Of a DNA stretch of 64,000 nt, positions 44,984 through 55,787 are shown in pieces. Each line of letters begins with the position of its first letter. The first letter of the stretch is position 1. This DNA is from Wurfbainia villosa (Eukaryota > Streptophyta > Magnoliopsida > Zingiberales > Zingiberaceae). A program made the translations under genes and the position numbers. The notes beneath the pieces were generated by a model. That model ran no database searches, was not told the origin of the DNA, and saw only the letters and a program-made list of their open reading frames with translations. The stretch lies in NCBI GenBank assembly GCA_025175895.1, contig CM045990.1, positions 57,041,704-57,105,703 on the forward strand, in the 5' to 3' direction.

Positions 44984-45410
44984 CCTTTCTTCTTTTGGCT
45001 TCCTTTGAGGTTAGAAGAGCATCTAGGTGATGGGGAAGACGAAACCACACGGCTAGGGCAAGAGCAATCGAAGCACACGGTGCAAATGGGGTGAAAACAC
45101 ACGGCTCGCCCTATTTAACCTTGTGCGACATGGCCGTGTGAAAACACATGGCCAGGTCATGTGTTCCTCGGGTCAGTCAGGCACGACCATGGGAAAACAC
45201 ATGGCCAAGTCATGTGTCCCCCTTTTCCTCCCATTTTTGCGTAACGATCCAAATTTCCTCATACCCTTTGCCGTGTAAGCTAATATGGATTTTATTTTTA
45301 CCCAGCAAAATTCTTTTCTAGTCCTAATTCTAAATGAGATGGAAATCAAAACTAAAATTAAATAAATGCATGCAATACAATCAAAGGGAAATCTAAAAAC
45401 TAAACTAAAC
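44984..45410 (-). other. Inter-ORF region of ATH
   Basis: About 430 bases with no protein. It holds several CACACGGC/GGCCGTGTG and ACATGGCCA motifs (45040-45220), also seen in the ATH LTRs (42150-42260, 48780-48870). Confidence 0.7.
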
Positions 45411-45456
45411 TTGGGTTACCTCCCAAGAAGCGCTTTGTTTAAGGTCGTTTAGCTTG
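45411..45456 (-). other. Conserved post-gag motif of Athila/Tat elements
   Basis: The minus strand reads GTCAAGCTAAACGACCTTAA, then GCGCTTCTTGGGAGGTAACC. From memory, a very similar sequence follows the end of the coding region in many plant gypsy elements of this clade. Here it lies directly after the stop that ends the protease frame (EPPEPS-stop at about 45468). That suggests the ORF ends there by design and not by accident. Its function is unknown to me. Confidence 0.6.
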
Positions 45457-45464
45457 ACCGCACT

Positions 45465-45911
45465 CCACTATCAACTTGGCTCTGGAGGTTCAGTGAACCT
45501 CCATTCATCCGTCTCGGAAGCTTCATCTGGTGGCTCTGGCTTCATTCTACTAAACGTGAAGCCATCGAGGAAGGGGGCTCTGTGCTCCGAAAGGCAGAAG
45601 ATGATGATCTCCCCATCTACCTCCAGGGAGATCTGGTGTGCCTTCACATCTATGCACTCTCCCGCAGTTGCCAGAAAAGGCCTTCCTAGAATGATGGGAT
45701 TCTAGGGATCTGGTCCTATATCTAGTACGATGAAGTATGTGGGTATCATGAAATTCTCAATCACCACAGGAACCTGTGCTAGCATGCCAAAGGGCTTTTT
45801 GATTGTGTCATCCGCTATATTTATCCCTATGGTCATTGGTTGTATATTTCCTAGTCTCATCTCCAAATAGTATACGTAGGGCATCACACTTACTGATGAC
45901 CCCAAATCTCA
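45465..45911 (-). pseudogene. Aspartic protease of ATH
   Basis: The minus strand gives DLGSSVSVMPYVYYLEM, with the D-L-G active-site variant usual in Athila/Tat proteases, then NIADDTIKKPFGMLAQVPVV and PTYFIVLD. After a frameshift at about 45700 comes PIILGRPFLATAGECIDVKA, the second conserved protease block, and a tail to EPPEPS-stop. It would mature Gag. Apart from the one shift the domain is complete. No reverse transcriptase follows. Confidence 0.82.
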
Positions 45912-45977
45912 CAGCGCTTTATCGAAGCTCTCCCCATAAATTGAGCAGGGGATAACAAATTCACCGGGGTCATCAAG

Positions 45978-47443
45978 CTATGGTGGAATCTTATCTTCAA
46001 TTTTAGCTTGGTCAAGTAGGGTGGAAATCATGGCTGCACATCCCTTGGTGAATTTGTTACTCTGCCCCACTCCTTCCTCTTTAGCTTGACTCTGCTCCAG
46101 TAATAATGGAGAGCTCTTCATGGGTTGTGACACAGTTTGGGCTATCTGGGCCACTTGTGTCTCCAGCATCTTTGTATGACTTGCGAGACCGTCGACAGTG
46201 GCCTTCAAGTCTCTGAGTGACTCCTCTGTTCTTTGATGATGGCGATGAAATTCCTCATTGGCCTTTGTTTGGGTAGCAATGAAGTCATCCATCATCAGTT
46301 CCAGTCTGGACTTCTGTGGTTGCTGCCCATTGCCCTGCTGCTGCCCATACCCTCTGATGGTTGGGAGTTTCCCGAGTTATTCTTATAGGAGAAATTCGGG
46401 TGATTCCTCCATCTAGGATTATAGGTACTGAAGTATGGTTCGTTGGGACTTTGATTATAGTCCCCAACCGCATCAACATGCTTAATCTGCTCTTCTGAGG
46501 TTCCCTGCCCTCCATAGTGATCCTCTCGATACACTGTCGCTCCCTCTCCAAAGTCAATGGCCGCGCATGCAGATGAAGAATTCAAAGAGTCAAAATCTCT
46601 GCTAAGTGTGTCCATCCTTGTTGATAAGTGGTCCATGGAGTTGACAGTGTATCGTCCCGCTGCAGGCGTTGGTTGACCATGTTCGGAAGCCCATTGATGG
46701 TGGTTTTAGGCCACCTCTTCTATCGGCTCCTCTGCTTCCTCTATGGTCTTATTCATCAGTGCTCCTCCTGCAGCAAAATCCAGGGACATCTTCATGGCGT
46801 ACGCGATCCCATTGTAGAAGATGTGGATCACCACCCACCTTTCCAGTCCATGGTGGGGGCATTGGTAGAGTAGCCCCTTGTAGCGATCCTAAGCTTCAAA
46901 TAAGGACTCACCCTCCTTCTGGAAGAAGCTCATGATGAGATGGCACATGTGAGCAGTCTTGCTTGGTGGGAAGTATTTGTTCAAAAAATGTTGCTCGCAT
47001 TGCTCCCATGTAGTGATGCTTCCCGAAGGTAGGGAGTGAAGTCATGCCTTAGCCTTATCCCACAATGAGAACGGGAATAGGCTCAAGCGGATCGCGTCAG
47101 CAGGGACTCTGTTCATCTTCATTGTCGAGCAGATTTCTAAAAATGCCTCAAGGTGCCAGTTCGGGTCTTCAGTTGTAGCTCCCCCGAATTGACTTTGCTG
47201 GATCATATATATAAGTGCTAGTTTAAGTTCAAAGTTGTTCCCTGAAATAGATGGTCTAGCTATACTCGGCCTAAATCCTCTAGCGCTAGGAGTTGTGTAA
47301 TCCCGCAGAGGTCGGTTACCTATATTTACTTCGAATGCAGCTTGATCCTCAATCATTTTCTGTTCTTCTTTCTGACAATGAAAGGTTCGTTCGATTTCTA
47401 AGTCGATTGGAATCAGGCCTTCCGATCCTAAGCATCTAAGCAT
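45978..47443 (-). pseudogene. Gag of ATH
   Basis: The N-terminal frame (47042-47443) contains NNFELKLALIYMIQQSQFGG, EDPNWHLEAFLEICSTMKMN and AIRLSLFPFSLWDKAKA, the retrotransposon gag domain of Athila/Tat elements. The domain continues through stops in another frame (HFLNKYFPPSKTAHM and FYNGIAYAMKM near 46800-47000). A Gln/Asn/Ser-rich middle (46295-46636, PYFSTYNPRWRNHPNFSY) follows, then a coiled-coil-like end (MDDFIATQTKANEEFHRHHQ, LKATVDGLASHTKMLETQVA). I see no CCHC zinc knuckle, as is common in this clade. Several stops make it a pseudogene. Confidence 0.87.
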
Positions 47444-47708
47444 ACGAAGAATCGAGCCACAAAAATTAGGAGTGCTACCTAATTCTAAGAAGCAGAAAAT
47501 AAAACAATCTAGCTAATAAAATCAAAGATGCAATAAGGAAATAGAAACCTACTGCTAAAAAAATGAAAATCAAAGACTAAATCTAAATATGGAAAATTTA
47601 GAACTAAAGTAAATAAGGAAAACTAAAAAGAAAATGAAGCAAGTAAATAAATCTAATCCTAAATCCGATCCAATTTTCCACTGTTCGATTCGATATCAAA
47701 TCGATCAG
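47444..47708 (-). other. 5' leader of ATH
   Basis: A-rich, no gene, between the gag start and the primer site. Confidence 0.7.
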
Positions 47709-47731
47709 TCCCTGGCAACAGTGCCAAAAAC
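47709..47731 (-). other. Primer-binding site of ATH
   Basis: The minus strand reads GTTTTTGGCACTGTTGCCAGG, a diverged TTGGCGCCGTTGCCGGGG motif, one or two bases from the LTR end at 47733. Confidence 0.85.
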
Positions 47732-47732
47732 T

Positions 47733-49086
47733 TGATGCACATGAACGTGACCTCAAATCTCGCGACAAAGGTCATCGAGGACTCGAAGCGCACACTCACA
47801 CTCAACGCTCGCAAGTGCACGGATGTCGTCAAGTAATAAAAGATTATCGATCCCACAAAGACTGGGATTAAAATACCGATATGTTCAGTGGTTGAAATTG
47901 TTCGGAAGTAAAATCTAAAAGATTTCAATTGTGAGGGTTGTCGGTGGAATAAACTCTAATACGGTGTCACATGGAGGAAGAAAGGAGTGTGCCGAGATCT
48001 TTAAAAGGGATTCTAGGACTTCGATTTCTCTTGTGTGTCGCAAAACATGCTATCAACTGGGCGTTGTCTAAACATCTAGCTATGGTTTTGTGGAAGGGAC
48101 ATCATACACTCTCCCGATGAGCCACCGCATCTACTGGGAGCTATCTCTGCCTTACAAGGACGGGATAGACGGTACGAGGATGTCAAATCAATCCCTGCGA
48201 TGAACCATTTCCGGTTCCATCGCATCCTTCTACCCACGGTTACAGGAGATCCGATTTACCCCTAGGTTCCTTGTATAAAATCTCCTAAATCTTAGATACG
48301 AGGGTTGTCACCCCTCGTATCGCCTAAGAACAACAGGTAGAAAACCAAATACACATAGATATGGGTATAAACAATTGTCAATTGCAAATTCAAACTCAAA
48401 AACAGAATTTAATTTGAACCAACATATCATGCGCACACAAGCTACTCCCTAATCCTATAATCGAAGGAACTACTCCATATATAAATGAGGAGAATCACAA
48501 GGCATGTACATGTTCAAATATATCAGAAATAAAATGCAAGAACAAGAAATTACAATGTCTATGTGTCCTTCTTTCCGACGTTGAAGTGCAGAACATGGAC
48601 CTCCGGCGGCGTTCTTCCTCCCCATTGCGAGTTCCCGAAGCTTTTTAGGGCTTCGGTGTGTCATCCCAGCCATCGTGCCTCCTCCATAGGGTTTGGGTGG
48701 AGCCATCCTTATATAGACATCACATCGGATCGCTGCGAAATCCGAAAAAAACCCTAGCCGCGTCAATCTGCTGGGCCGCCACACGGCCAGGCCGTGTACA
48801 GCCCTAGGGTGGCTGATCTCACCAATTGGACATGGTCGTGTGTAGTCACATGCCCTAGCCGTGTCCCATTCTTTATCTAGCTGCAAAATGGCCTTTTTTT
48901 GCTCCGAAAGTGCGCCTTTTTCCAGCAAAATGCTATCCTTCATGCAAAAGTACAAAGAACATACCTCTAAACTAGAAAATACGAAATGCGTGCAAAAGAG
49001 AGTGACATATACATGAAACCATCATAAAACGTAATGAGATGTGAGCAAAAACTACTCCTAAAACCCTATATGTTTCGCTCACATCA
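47733..49086 (-). repeat. 5' LTR of ATH, intact
   Basis: 1,354 bp uninterrupted LTR, TGATGCAC...CACATCA on the plus strand. It shows the undisturbed GTGTCACATGGAGG site (47967-47980). Its 161-codon minus frame (48470-48955) is much broken in the other LTR, so I reject it as a gene. Confidence 0.95.
48707..48715 (-). promoter_or_regulatory. TATA-box candidate in ATH 5' LTR
   Basis: TATATAAGG on the minus strand, the partner of 42082-42090. Confidence 0.6.
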
Positions 49087-50304
49087 GCTAACCATGCCCA
49101 CGGCAAAGTAGATATTCGGCCTCGTACATAACATAGCATACATGAGGCTTCCTACTGCCGAAGCATAAGGAACTGCCTTCATCTCCTCTATCTCCTTTGA
49201 TGTTCTAGGACACATCTCTTTAGATAAAGGTACTCCATGCCTAAAAGGTAGAAAACCTTTCTTGGAGTTCTGCATGCTAAAACAAGCCAAAATAGTGTAT
49301 ACGTATGAAGCTTGAGATAAGAACAACATCCTTTTCTTGTGATCCCTTATAACCTTGATCCCAAGGATGTGTCCCACTTCTCCTAAGTCCTTCATAACAA
49401 ATTGTTTTGACAACCATACCCTTACGTCTCACAACACTTTGACATTGTTTCCAATGAGCCAAATGTCATCTACGTATAGTACAAGAAATACCACTATGTT
49501 TCCGTCACATCTCTTGTAAACACAAGACTCATCCGGACTTTGAATAAATCCATATGACTGGATTACCTCATCAAAGCGGATGTTCCAAGATCTCAAAGCT
49601 TGCTTCAATCCATAAATGGACCGATTAAGCTTACACACAAGATGCTCTTTGCCTTTTGCAATGAATCCCTCTCGTTGCTCCATATAGATATTTTCTTCAA
49701 GACTTCCATTAAGGAAAGCTGTCTTGACATCCATCTGTCAAGCTTCATAATCCATATGAGCAGCAATAGATAAGAGAATCTGGATAGACTTAAGGATGGC
49801 TACCGGCGAAAAGGTCTCCTCATAATCGATACCCTCTTTCTGAGTATACCCTTTTGCAACAAGCCTTGCTTTGAAGGTCTTAACCTTCCCATTTGTTCTT
49901 CTCTTTCTTTTGTAGATCCACTTGCATCCAATGGTTTTTACACCTTTGGGTGGTTCTACTAGATCCTCGACCTGATTTGAATCCATAGATTCTATCTCAG
50001 AATTCATCGCCCTTTGCCAAGATACCTCATCTTTGTCTTGTATTGCCTCGTCATATGTCCAGGGATCAGATTCATGTTCGCTAGGGATCAAATCAAAAGA
50101 TTCTCCCAAGAACATAAATCTCTCAGGTTGTCTAACAACCCTCCCACTATGATGAGGTATCACCTGTGTATCCTCTGTGACATGCGGTGCAGTCACTTGT
50201 GGTATGTCCTCTTGTACCGTTGGTACTGAAGTAGTGACTTCCCCTCTCAACTCCTCCAGAACAATCTTGCTCATGGGCTTGTGGTTCATCACATAGTCTT
50301 CCAC
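49087..50304 (-). pseudogene. Reverse transcriptase of copia D1
   Basis: Three consecutive frames cover the domain. 50304-49738 has the integrase-RT linker, KTIGCKWIYKRK, ARLVAKGYTQKEGIDYEETF and SIAAHMDYEA. A TGA replaces the expected Trp codon (49735-49737). 49734-49429 has QMDVKTAFLNGSLEENIYME, YGLKQALRSWNI and LYVDDIWLIGNN (catalytic YVDD kept). A second TGA at about 49428 interrupts before FVMKDLGEVGHILGIKVIRD, MQNSKKGFLPFRHG and AMLCTRP. The frame stops at the ATH insertion (49087) and goes on at 32266. It is of the Tork/TNT1-like copia type. Confidence 0.9.
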
Positions 50305-50310
50305 TAAAAA

Positions 50311-50571
50311 TCAGGCATTCATTCTGACGATCACCCTCTGATCTCTATGACTATAGAACAAACCACTTTTTGTTCTTCTAGGATAGCCTACGAACAAGCG
50401 CACTTCTATACGAGGTTCCAACTTAACAGCATCTACCTTCAGCACATGTGTTGGACTCCCCCAAATCCAAATATGTCTCAGACTAGGCTTTCGCCCAATC
50501 AATAATTCTATGGGAGTAGAAGGTACTGATTTAGATGGTACTAAGTTCAGAATATACACTGTCATATCCAA
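50311..50571 (-). pseudogene. Integrase C-terminal domain of copia D1
   Basis: Reads MTVYILNLVPSKSVPSTPIE, RKPSLRHIWIWGSPTHVLK and VRLFVGYPRRTKSGLFYS, the integrase tail of Tork-like copia. A frameshift at 50565-50585 separates it from the core; the parallel place in D2 is in frame across this point. Confidence 0.88.
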
Positions 50572-51566
50572 AGCATACCCCAGAACAAATCTGGTAAATC
50601 AGAATAACTCATCATCGATCTAACTATCTCCATAAGAGTCCTATTCCTTCGCTCCGCCACACCATTCTGCTGGGGTGTACCAGATGCAGACAGTTGGGAT
50701 TGAATCCCAGCCTCTGATAAGTAACTCTTAAACTCTCCCAAGATGTACTCACCGCCACGATCAAATCGTAGTGTCTTGATACTTTTACCTTGACGTTTCT
50801 CTATATCAGCCTTGAATTCTTTGAACCTGTCAAAGCATTCAGACTTGTGGCGCATCAAGTAAATGTATCCATATCTTGAATAATCGTCTATAAAAGAGAT
50901 GAAGTATTCAAAACAACCTCTAGCCTGGATAGACATAGGACCACACAAATCAGAATGAACCAATTTCAACACATCTTTGGCTCTATACCCCTTGGCCTTA
51001 AAAGGCCTCTTGGTCATTTTACCTTCCAAGCAAGATTCACAGGTTGGGAAATCTTCCGCAACTAACAAACCCAAAGGTCCATCAGCTATCAACCTTTGAA
51101 TTCTACTTAGGTTAATATGACCTAACCTTTGATGCCAAAGATATGTTTGGTTCATTTTCGAAGGTTCTTTTCTCTTATTAGATTTAAAAGATGAGTTATT
51201 TACTTCTATTTGCATCGTGGGAGCCTTTGGTTTAAGAGTATATAAATTTCCTACCAACGCACCAGAACAGATAATCTCCCTATTCCTTTTTATAACAACT
51301 ATATCATTAAAAGAAATAGAATACTCATCCAAAAATAATTTAGAAACTGAAATTAAATTCTTTCTAAATGAAGGTACATAAAGGCAATTTCTCAGAACCA
51401 AAGTTGTATTCCTATCAAAAGATAAATAAACATCTCCCACTGTAATATCCGCCACCTTAGTAGCATTGCCCATGTAGATGGTAATCTCCCCTTCAACTAG
51501 TCATCTAGTTTTCTAGAACCCCTGCAAAGTATTACAGACATGATCAGTGGCCCCCATATCTACACA
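50562..51566 (-). pseudogene. Protease end, GAG-pre-integrase and integrase core of D1
   Basis: The protease motif is degenerate (VDMGATDHVC instead of DTGATDHVC, at about 51530-51510, preceded by a stop). From 51473 a 303-codon frame runs through LRNCLYVPSFRKNLISVSKL, the zinc motif (YLWHQRLGHINLSR with CESCLEGK) and the catalytic regions (HSDLCGPM, SFIDDYSRYG, VAERRNRTLM). It loses frame after SYSDLPDLFWG. This would process Gag-Pol and integrate cDNA. Confidence 0.88.
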
Positions 51567-52412
51567 CTAGGTGTCGGTAGATAACACCGCTAAACATGTT
51601 TCAATAACTAGACCAAAAGATATACCTTTGTTCTTCTTCCGGTTGGGGTAGTCAGCCTTCCAATGTCCAGTCTTCTTGCAAGTGAAGCACTTGCCTTTTG
51701 GCTTCTTCACTCCTCCCTGAGATCCTCCCACCACCTTCGCTGCACCTTGTTTCTTCTTCTTCTTGCCTTTCATCTTAGAAGTAGAAACCTTCTGAGCAAC
51801 CAAAACATGAGAACTCTGACGAAAAATCCCCTCTGCGGCCTTGAGTTCAATCAGAAGCTCTGCCAACGAATACAACCTCCTATTTATGTTGTAGTTCAGG
51901 CGAAACTGCTCAAAACTCTTAGGTAGAGATTGGAGAATGATATCGACCTGGGTTTCCCCATCGATCTCGGCTCCAAGGACTTCCATCTCATTCAAATGAG
52001 CCATCATCTTGAGAACATGATCCCACATGGGTGTTCCCTCAACTATGGTGGTCGTCATCAAGTTTCTCATGGCTTCTTGCCTAGCTGCCCGATTCTGGTG
52101 TCTGAAAAACTCCTTGAGATTGAGCATCATGTCATAGGCAGTGGTCATGGTCAGATACTGATGTTGCAATACATTTGACATAGAAGCCAAAATGTAACAC
52201 GGCGCCATCTCATCAACCTTTATCCACTTCTTATAACTCTCTTTCTCCTTTTCCCCAGAATCATTCGTAGGCATAGGAGGACACTCCTCGAGAAGTACAT
52301 ACTTGTACTCCTCAACAGTCAAGACTATGTCCAGATTCCTTTTCCAATCCACATAGTTAGGTCCAATAAGTTGATTTTCCTTTAGAATCACAGCAAGTGG
52401 GTTGAAAGTCAT
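51567..52412 (-). CDS. Gag of copia D1, 281 aa
   Basis: Begins MTFNPLAVILKENQLIGPNY and keeps one frame through the capsid domain (DEMAPCYILASMSNVLQHQY, FFRHQNRAARQEAMRNLMTT, ILQSLPKSFEQFRLNYNINR), a Lys-rich linker, and the zinc knuckle CFTCKKTGHWKADY. The last zinc ligand is Tyr instead of Cys. It ends at 51567 in front of the damaged protease. This is the most complete Gag in the window. Gag forms the particle, and the knuckle binds element RNA; the knuckle mutation should weaken that. The same protein in D2 keeps the Cys but is frameshifted. Confidence 0.87.
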   Translation of the reverse strand: MTFNPLAVILKENQLIGPNYVDWKRNLDIVLTVEEYKYVLLEECPPMPTNDSGEKEKESYKKWIKVDEMAPCYILASMSNVLQHQYLTMTTAYDMMLNLKEFFRHQNRAARQEAMRNLMTTTIVEGTPMWDHVLKMMAHLNEMEVLGAEIDGETQVDIILQSLPKSFEQFRLNYNINRRLYSLAELLIELKAAEGIFRQSSHVLVAQKVSTSKMKGKKKKKQGAAKVVGGSQGGVKKPKGKCFTCKKTGHWKADYPNRKKNKGISFGLVIETCLAVLSTDT

Positions 52413-53460
52413 TTTGAAGAAACCTAAGAATCACATAGATCAAAAACATTTAGATTTCAAAAAATTATTGATTCCTTAAACAATAAAATTTTAAAATCAA
52501 CCAACACCTCAAAACACCGAGAATATCGTATGCCATGATAGTGTGGACGTATACGAATTCTACATTTGTAAGAGGAAGTTTTACCAATTAATTTTATTAT
52601 CCTGTCAACCTTACTTTTTGACAAATAAAATTAATAGTTGGTTCCTCTTCGGCTCTACAAATAAAAGCAGTGACTCCGATGGGGAGGATACTTTTATTTG
52701 CATCTAAGTATTCACCATTACCCGATACTAGGGCAATTACCTCGGATTATATGCCTTTCGATGAGAAAGTACATACTCTCCTAAATAACTTCCTATAACC
52801 ATATTTGACCTAGTGATCCACAAAACAAACTCATCTGATATGGAGGAAGGCACTCAGAGCCAACGCACAAGTTTGTTCGCATCACATGTCAAATTGTAAT
52901 AGAGACCGCGGGAATTTTAAAACAAATATCCCTCTCCCACTTAGTAATTTAACATTGAGGAATTTTAACCATGCAACCACAACAAGAATATAAATCAAAA
53001 GCAATAAATATGAAAAACAAATTTTCTAACTATTATGGCTTTTGTTCTCCAAAATGCCTCCAATCGTGTTGTCACCTCGTCCGCTCCTCCCTACGCCATG
53101 TACAAGCCATCCAGAGATCCGAGCTGAGAAAATTTATTTTAATTTACATTCATCAATCCTATACTCCACAAAGGAGTGTACATGAAGTCTAGATTGAAAG
53201 TAAACTAAAATAAAAGAGTGACTAAACAATGTCGTACTTAATTATAAAAATTAAATACTAGCCTCGTCAACCCCGAGGATTCAAATAATATTACAATTAC
53301 ACACATCCAATCACATACACACACATATGGCCATAATAGTTGGATCTTATGTCTGCAACCAAAAAGTTAGCCTACGCACATCCTACTATTATCCGGCACA
53401 CATAATATATGATAAGTGTATAAAAGTAACCGAATCCTAAACACACAAAACCAGAAACCG
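52413..53460 (-). other. Untranslated leader of copia D1
   Basis: About 1 kb, no gene, between the Gag start and the primer site. Its first 320 bases (52413-52735) are repeated at 59090-59407 in D2, where the family E element then begins. Confidence 0.8.
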
Positions 53461-53474
53461 TGGCTCTGATACCA
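53461..53474 (-). other. Primer-binding site of copia D1
   Basis: The minus strand reads TGGTATCAGAGCCA, two bases from the LTR boundary at 53477. It shows that 53477-55187 is the 5' LTR of D1. Confidence 0.92.
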
Positions 53475-53476
53475 CT

Positions 53477-55187
53477 TGAAGATTGAAGCTTCGCTTCGGT
53501 CGCTTGTGCATGGTGATCCTATCTCGCGTCTCCGGATTAAAAAAAAATTAATCCAAACAAAGATGGATTACCTAAGCAACCAATCCATCATCGTGCTTCT
53601 CGATTTGAGTCGTCACTTGAACAAACTTGTTGTTCAAGCAACCTAACTCTTTTCCTCGATTAACCACGGAATAGATGATGTACGGATCGCCGGTTTTTGT
53701 ATTTATCTTCGGGATCCAAGTAAATTAACTACATACATAATACAAAAGAACTAAATCAAAACATACAAGATTATACCTCTTGATCTTCTATTATATGTCC
53801 TATCCTCCTCTTGGACGTTGTGTGGGCAACAATCCTCCAAGAGTTGAAGCCTCCTAGATCATGTCTTCCCATCCTTGCTCGCTCCGAACAAGGGAAGACA
53901 ACCAACACACTTCTTCTCCTATCTAGTGCCGACCACCAAGCAACCTAGCTTGGATGTTGCTACCAGCCAAGGAGAGGAAGAAAGAGAAATGGGCACCGGC
54001 CAAAAGAGAAGCTCTTGTTGCCGTCGGAAAGGAGAAAGAGAAGAAGGAAGGGGGCACCAACAATGGAGAAGGAAGACTTGTTGTTGCCGCCGGCCAAAAG
54101 AGAAGAAAAGTTAGGTTGCTGTCGCCCACAAGGAGAAGCAAAACCCTAGCCAACTCTTGCCACCTAAGCCTTCCACGCCTACTCCAAAACCCTAGCCAAC
54201 CTCAATTACTATACCACCCAAGCCTCTCCCCCTTATTTATATATCTCGCCCAAGCCTCCTTTTAATCGTGTCCGTTGGATCTAGGCTTCTTGAGGGTTTT
54301 AATAGGCTACAATAGGGACCATGAGGAGGAGTTGGATCTTGGCCACCTAATGGATCCGACCCACATAAAATCTGATCCATTAATGATAATTCATTCCACT
54401 AGAGGATTATCATTGATCTACCTCACCAACCCCCATAATTAAATATGGGCTCTATATATTAATAGTACAAATATCTCCTCGTATTTAAGATATCGAATGT
54501 CCATTAATTAATTAATTTACAGATAATTAATTAATTAACATCTAACTCCATGAGTAGTTCCACTCAACCTTATCATCATGTTGGACCAAGTCCACCTGTA
54601 GGATTTACATGATGATCCTTATAATCTCCTCAAGGGGACATCATCATCCTAATACATAGGACACGATTTCCTCCTATAATCAACGGCACACCATGTAAAT
54701 AATATCATTTCCTAACTTACCGGGCCTATCGATTTAACCGATAAATCTCGTCCATTGGTAAATCAAAGAAATAAATATTAAGTACATGTGTCCGTTATTA
54801 TATCGGGATTAAGAGCATGTACACCATAATATCCGAGGTCCGATTCAATTATATAGTCAGCAATAAATTGAATCACCTCTAAGTCGGTCCTGCTCAATAC
54901 AAACAAAGTGTACTAGTGTAATTCTATGATCAAGATAAACCAATACCAAATTACACAACAATCATACCAATGGTTTGTCCAAAACCATCTTGGTTGTGAG
55001 CCTCTACTTATACTCTATAAGGACCTGATAACATGATCTTCTGTGCGACACCACACACCATGTTATCTACAATGTAAAGTATTAGACAATATGCATAACT
55101 ATAAATATGCAAACAATGATCATGTGATTCTTAATTCAAAATGAAGATGTCCATACAAAGACTAGGCTTTCAGTATACATCCCAACA
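53477..55187 (-). repeat. Shared LTR between copia D1 and D2
   Basis: 1,711 bp, minus-strand ends TGTTGGGATG...CTTCAATCTTCA. On its left is the D1 primer site (5' LTR role). On its right is the D2 purine tract AGTGGGAGAT and RNase H end (3' LTR role). One LTR thus serves two interiors. It matches 29969-31639. TATA-type TATATAAATAA at 54233-54243. The open frames at 53875-54265 are repetitive LTR sequence. Confidence 0.92.
54233..54243 (-). promoter_or_regulatory. TATA-box candidate in shared D LTR
   Basis: TATATAAATAA on the minus strand, conserved at 30685-30695. Confidence 0.6.
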
Positions 55188-55198
55188 ATCTCCCACTT
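55188..55198 (-). other. Polypurine tract of copia D2
   Basis: The minus strand reads AAGTGGGAGAT, directly before the LTR start at 55187. Confidence 0.87.
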
Positions 55199-55220
55199 AT
55201 ACTAAAAGACTATGTTGTCA

Positions 55221-55775
55221 TCAAAGTGTCATACATCTGATTCCCATTCCCTCCACATGCCTATCAAAAGCTCTTGTTGGAAGGGCCTTAGTGAAAGGAA
55301 CTGCTAGGTTATCCTCTGATGAAATCTTGGCGACAATAACTTCTCCTCGCTTTACGATCTCTCGTATCAGGTGGTACTTGTGCTCTATGTGTTTACTTGC
55401 CTTATGGGCTCGTGGTTCCTTCGAGTTTGCAACTGCACCACTGTTATCATAATAAATTGTGATAGTTCTGGGCAAATCAGGAATCACATCCAAGTCCATC
55501 AAGAAGTTCCTATGCCATATAGTTTCTTTGGCTGCCTTAGAGGCTGCCACATACTCAGCTTCCATGGTAGAGTCCGCCATGCATTTCTGCTTGACACTCT
55601 TCCATACAATGGCTCCACCTCCCAAAGTAAACACAAAACTCGAGGTAGACTTACTATTATTCCTATCTGATTGGAAGTCAAAATCTGTGTAACCCACAGG
55701 GAGTAATTGATCTGTTTGGTATAACAGCATATAATCCCTAGTTCTTCTTAGGTATTTCAATATATGCTTTACCAC
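55221..55775 (-). CDS. RNase H of copia D2, 184-codon frame
   Basis: Full copia RNase H: KHILKYLRRTRDYMLLYQTD, GYTDFDFQSDRNNSKSTSSF, KCMADSTMEAEYVAASKAAK, TITIYYDNSGAVANSKEPRA and IEHKYHLIREIVKRGEVIVA, then AVPFTKALPTRAFDRHVEGM at the C-terminus near the purine tract. The acidic residues are kept; YCDN reads YYDN. A TAG just upstream (55785-55787, in the HWIVVKHILK connection) separates it from RT. It would degrade RNA in the RNA-DNA hybrid. Confidence 0.88.
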   Translation of the reverse strand: MVKHILKYLRRTRDYMLLYQTDQLLPVGYTDFDFQSDRNNSKSTSSFVFTLGGGAIVWKSVKQKCMADSTMEAEYVAASKAAKETIWHRNFLMDLDVIPDLPRTITIYYDNSGAVANSKEPRAHKASKHIEHKYHLIREIVKRGEVIVAKISSEDNLAVPFTKALPTRAFDRHVEGMGIRCMTL

Positions 55776-55787
55776 AATCCAATGTCC

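Larger units (their letters stand above)
32267..49086 (-). mobile_element. Two-ORF Athila-like gypsy ATH, with nested inserts
   Basis: Flanked by GCTAA at 32262-32266 and 49087-49091, with TGATGC...CATCA ends. LTRs: 5' at 47733-49086 (1,354 bp, intact); 3' at 32267-42478, broken by two insertions. The interior (42479-47732, 5.25 kb) has an Athila/Tat-type primer site, a gag-protease frame, the conserved post-ORF motif, a second ORF, and a polypurine tract. No reverse transcriptase, RNase H or integrase was found, so movement would need enzymes in trans. It is inserted into the RNase H of copia D1. Confidence 0.92.

Noticed and set aside
48470..48955. 161-codon minus-strand frame in the ATH 5' LTR
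   Set aside because: The other LTR copy (41845-42406) breaks the frame several times, and the content is Arg/Pro-rich with no domain.
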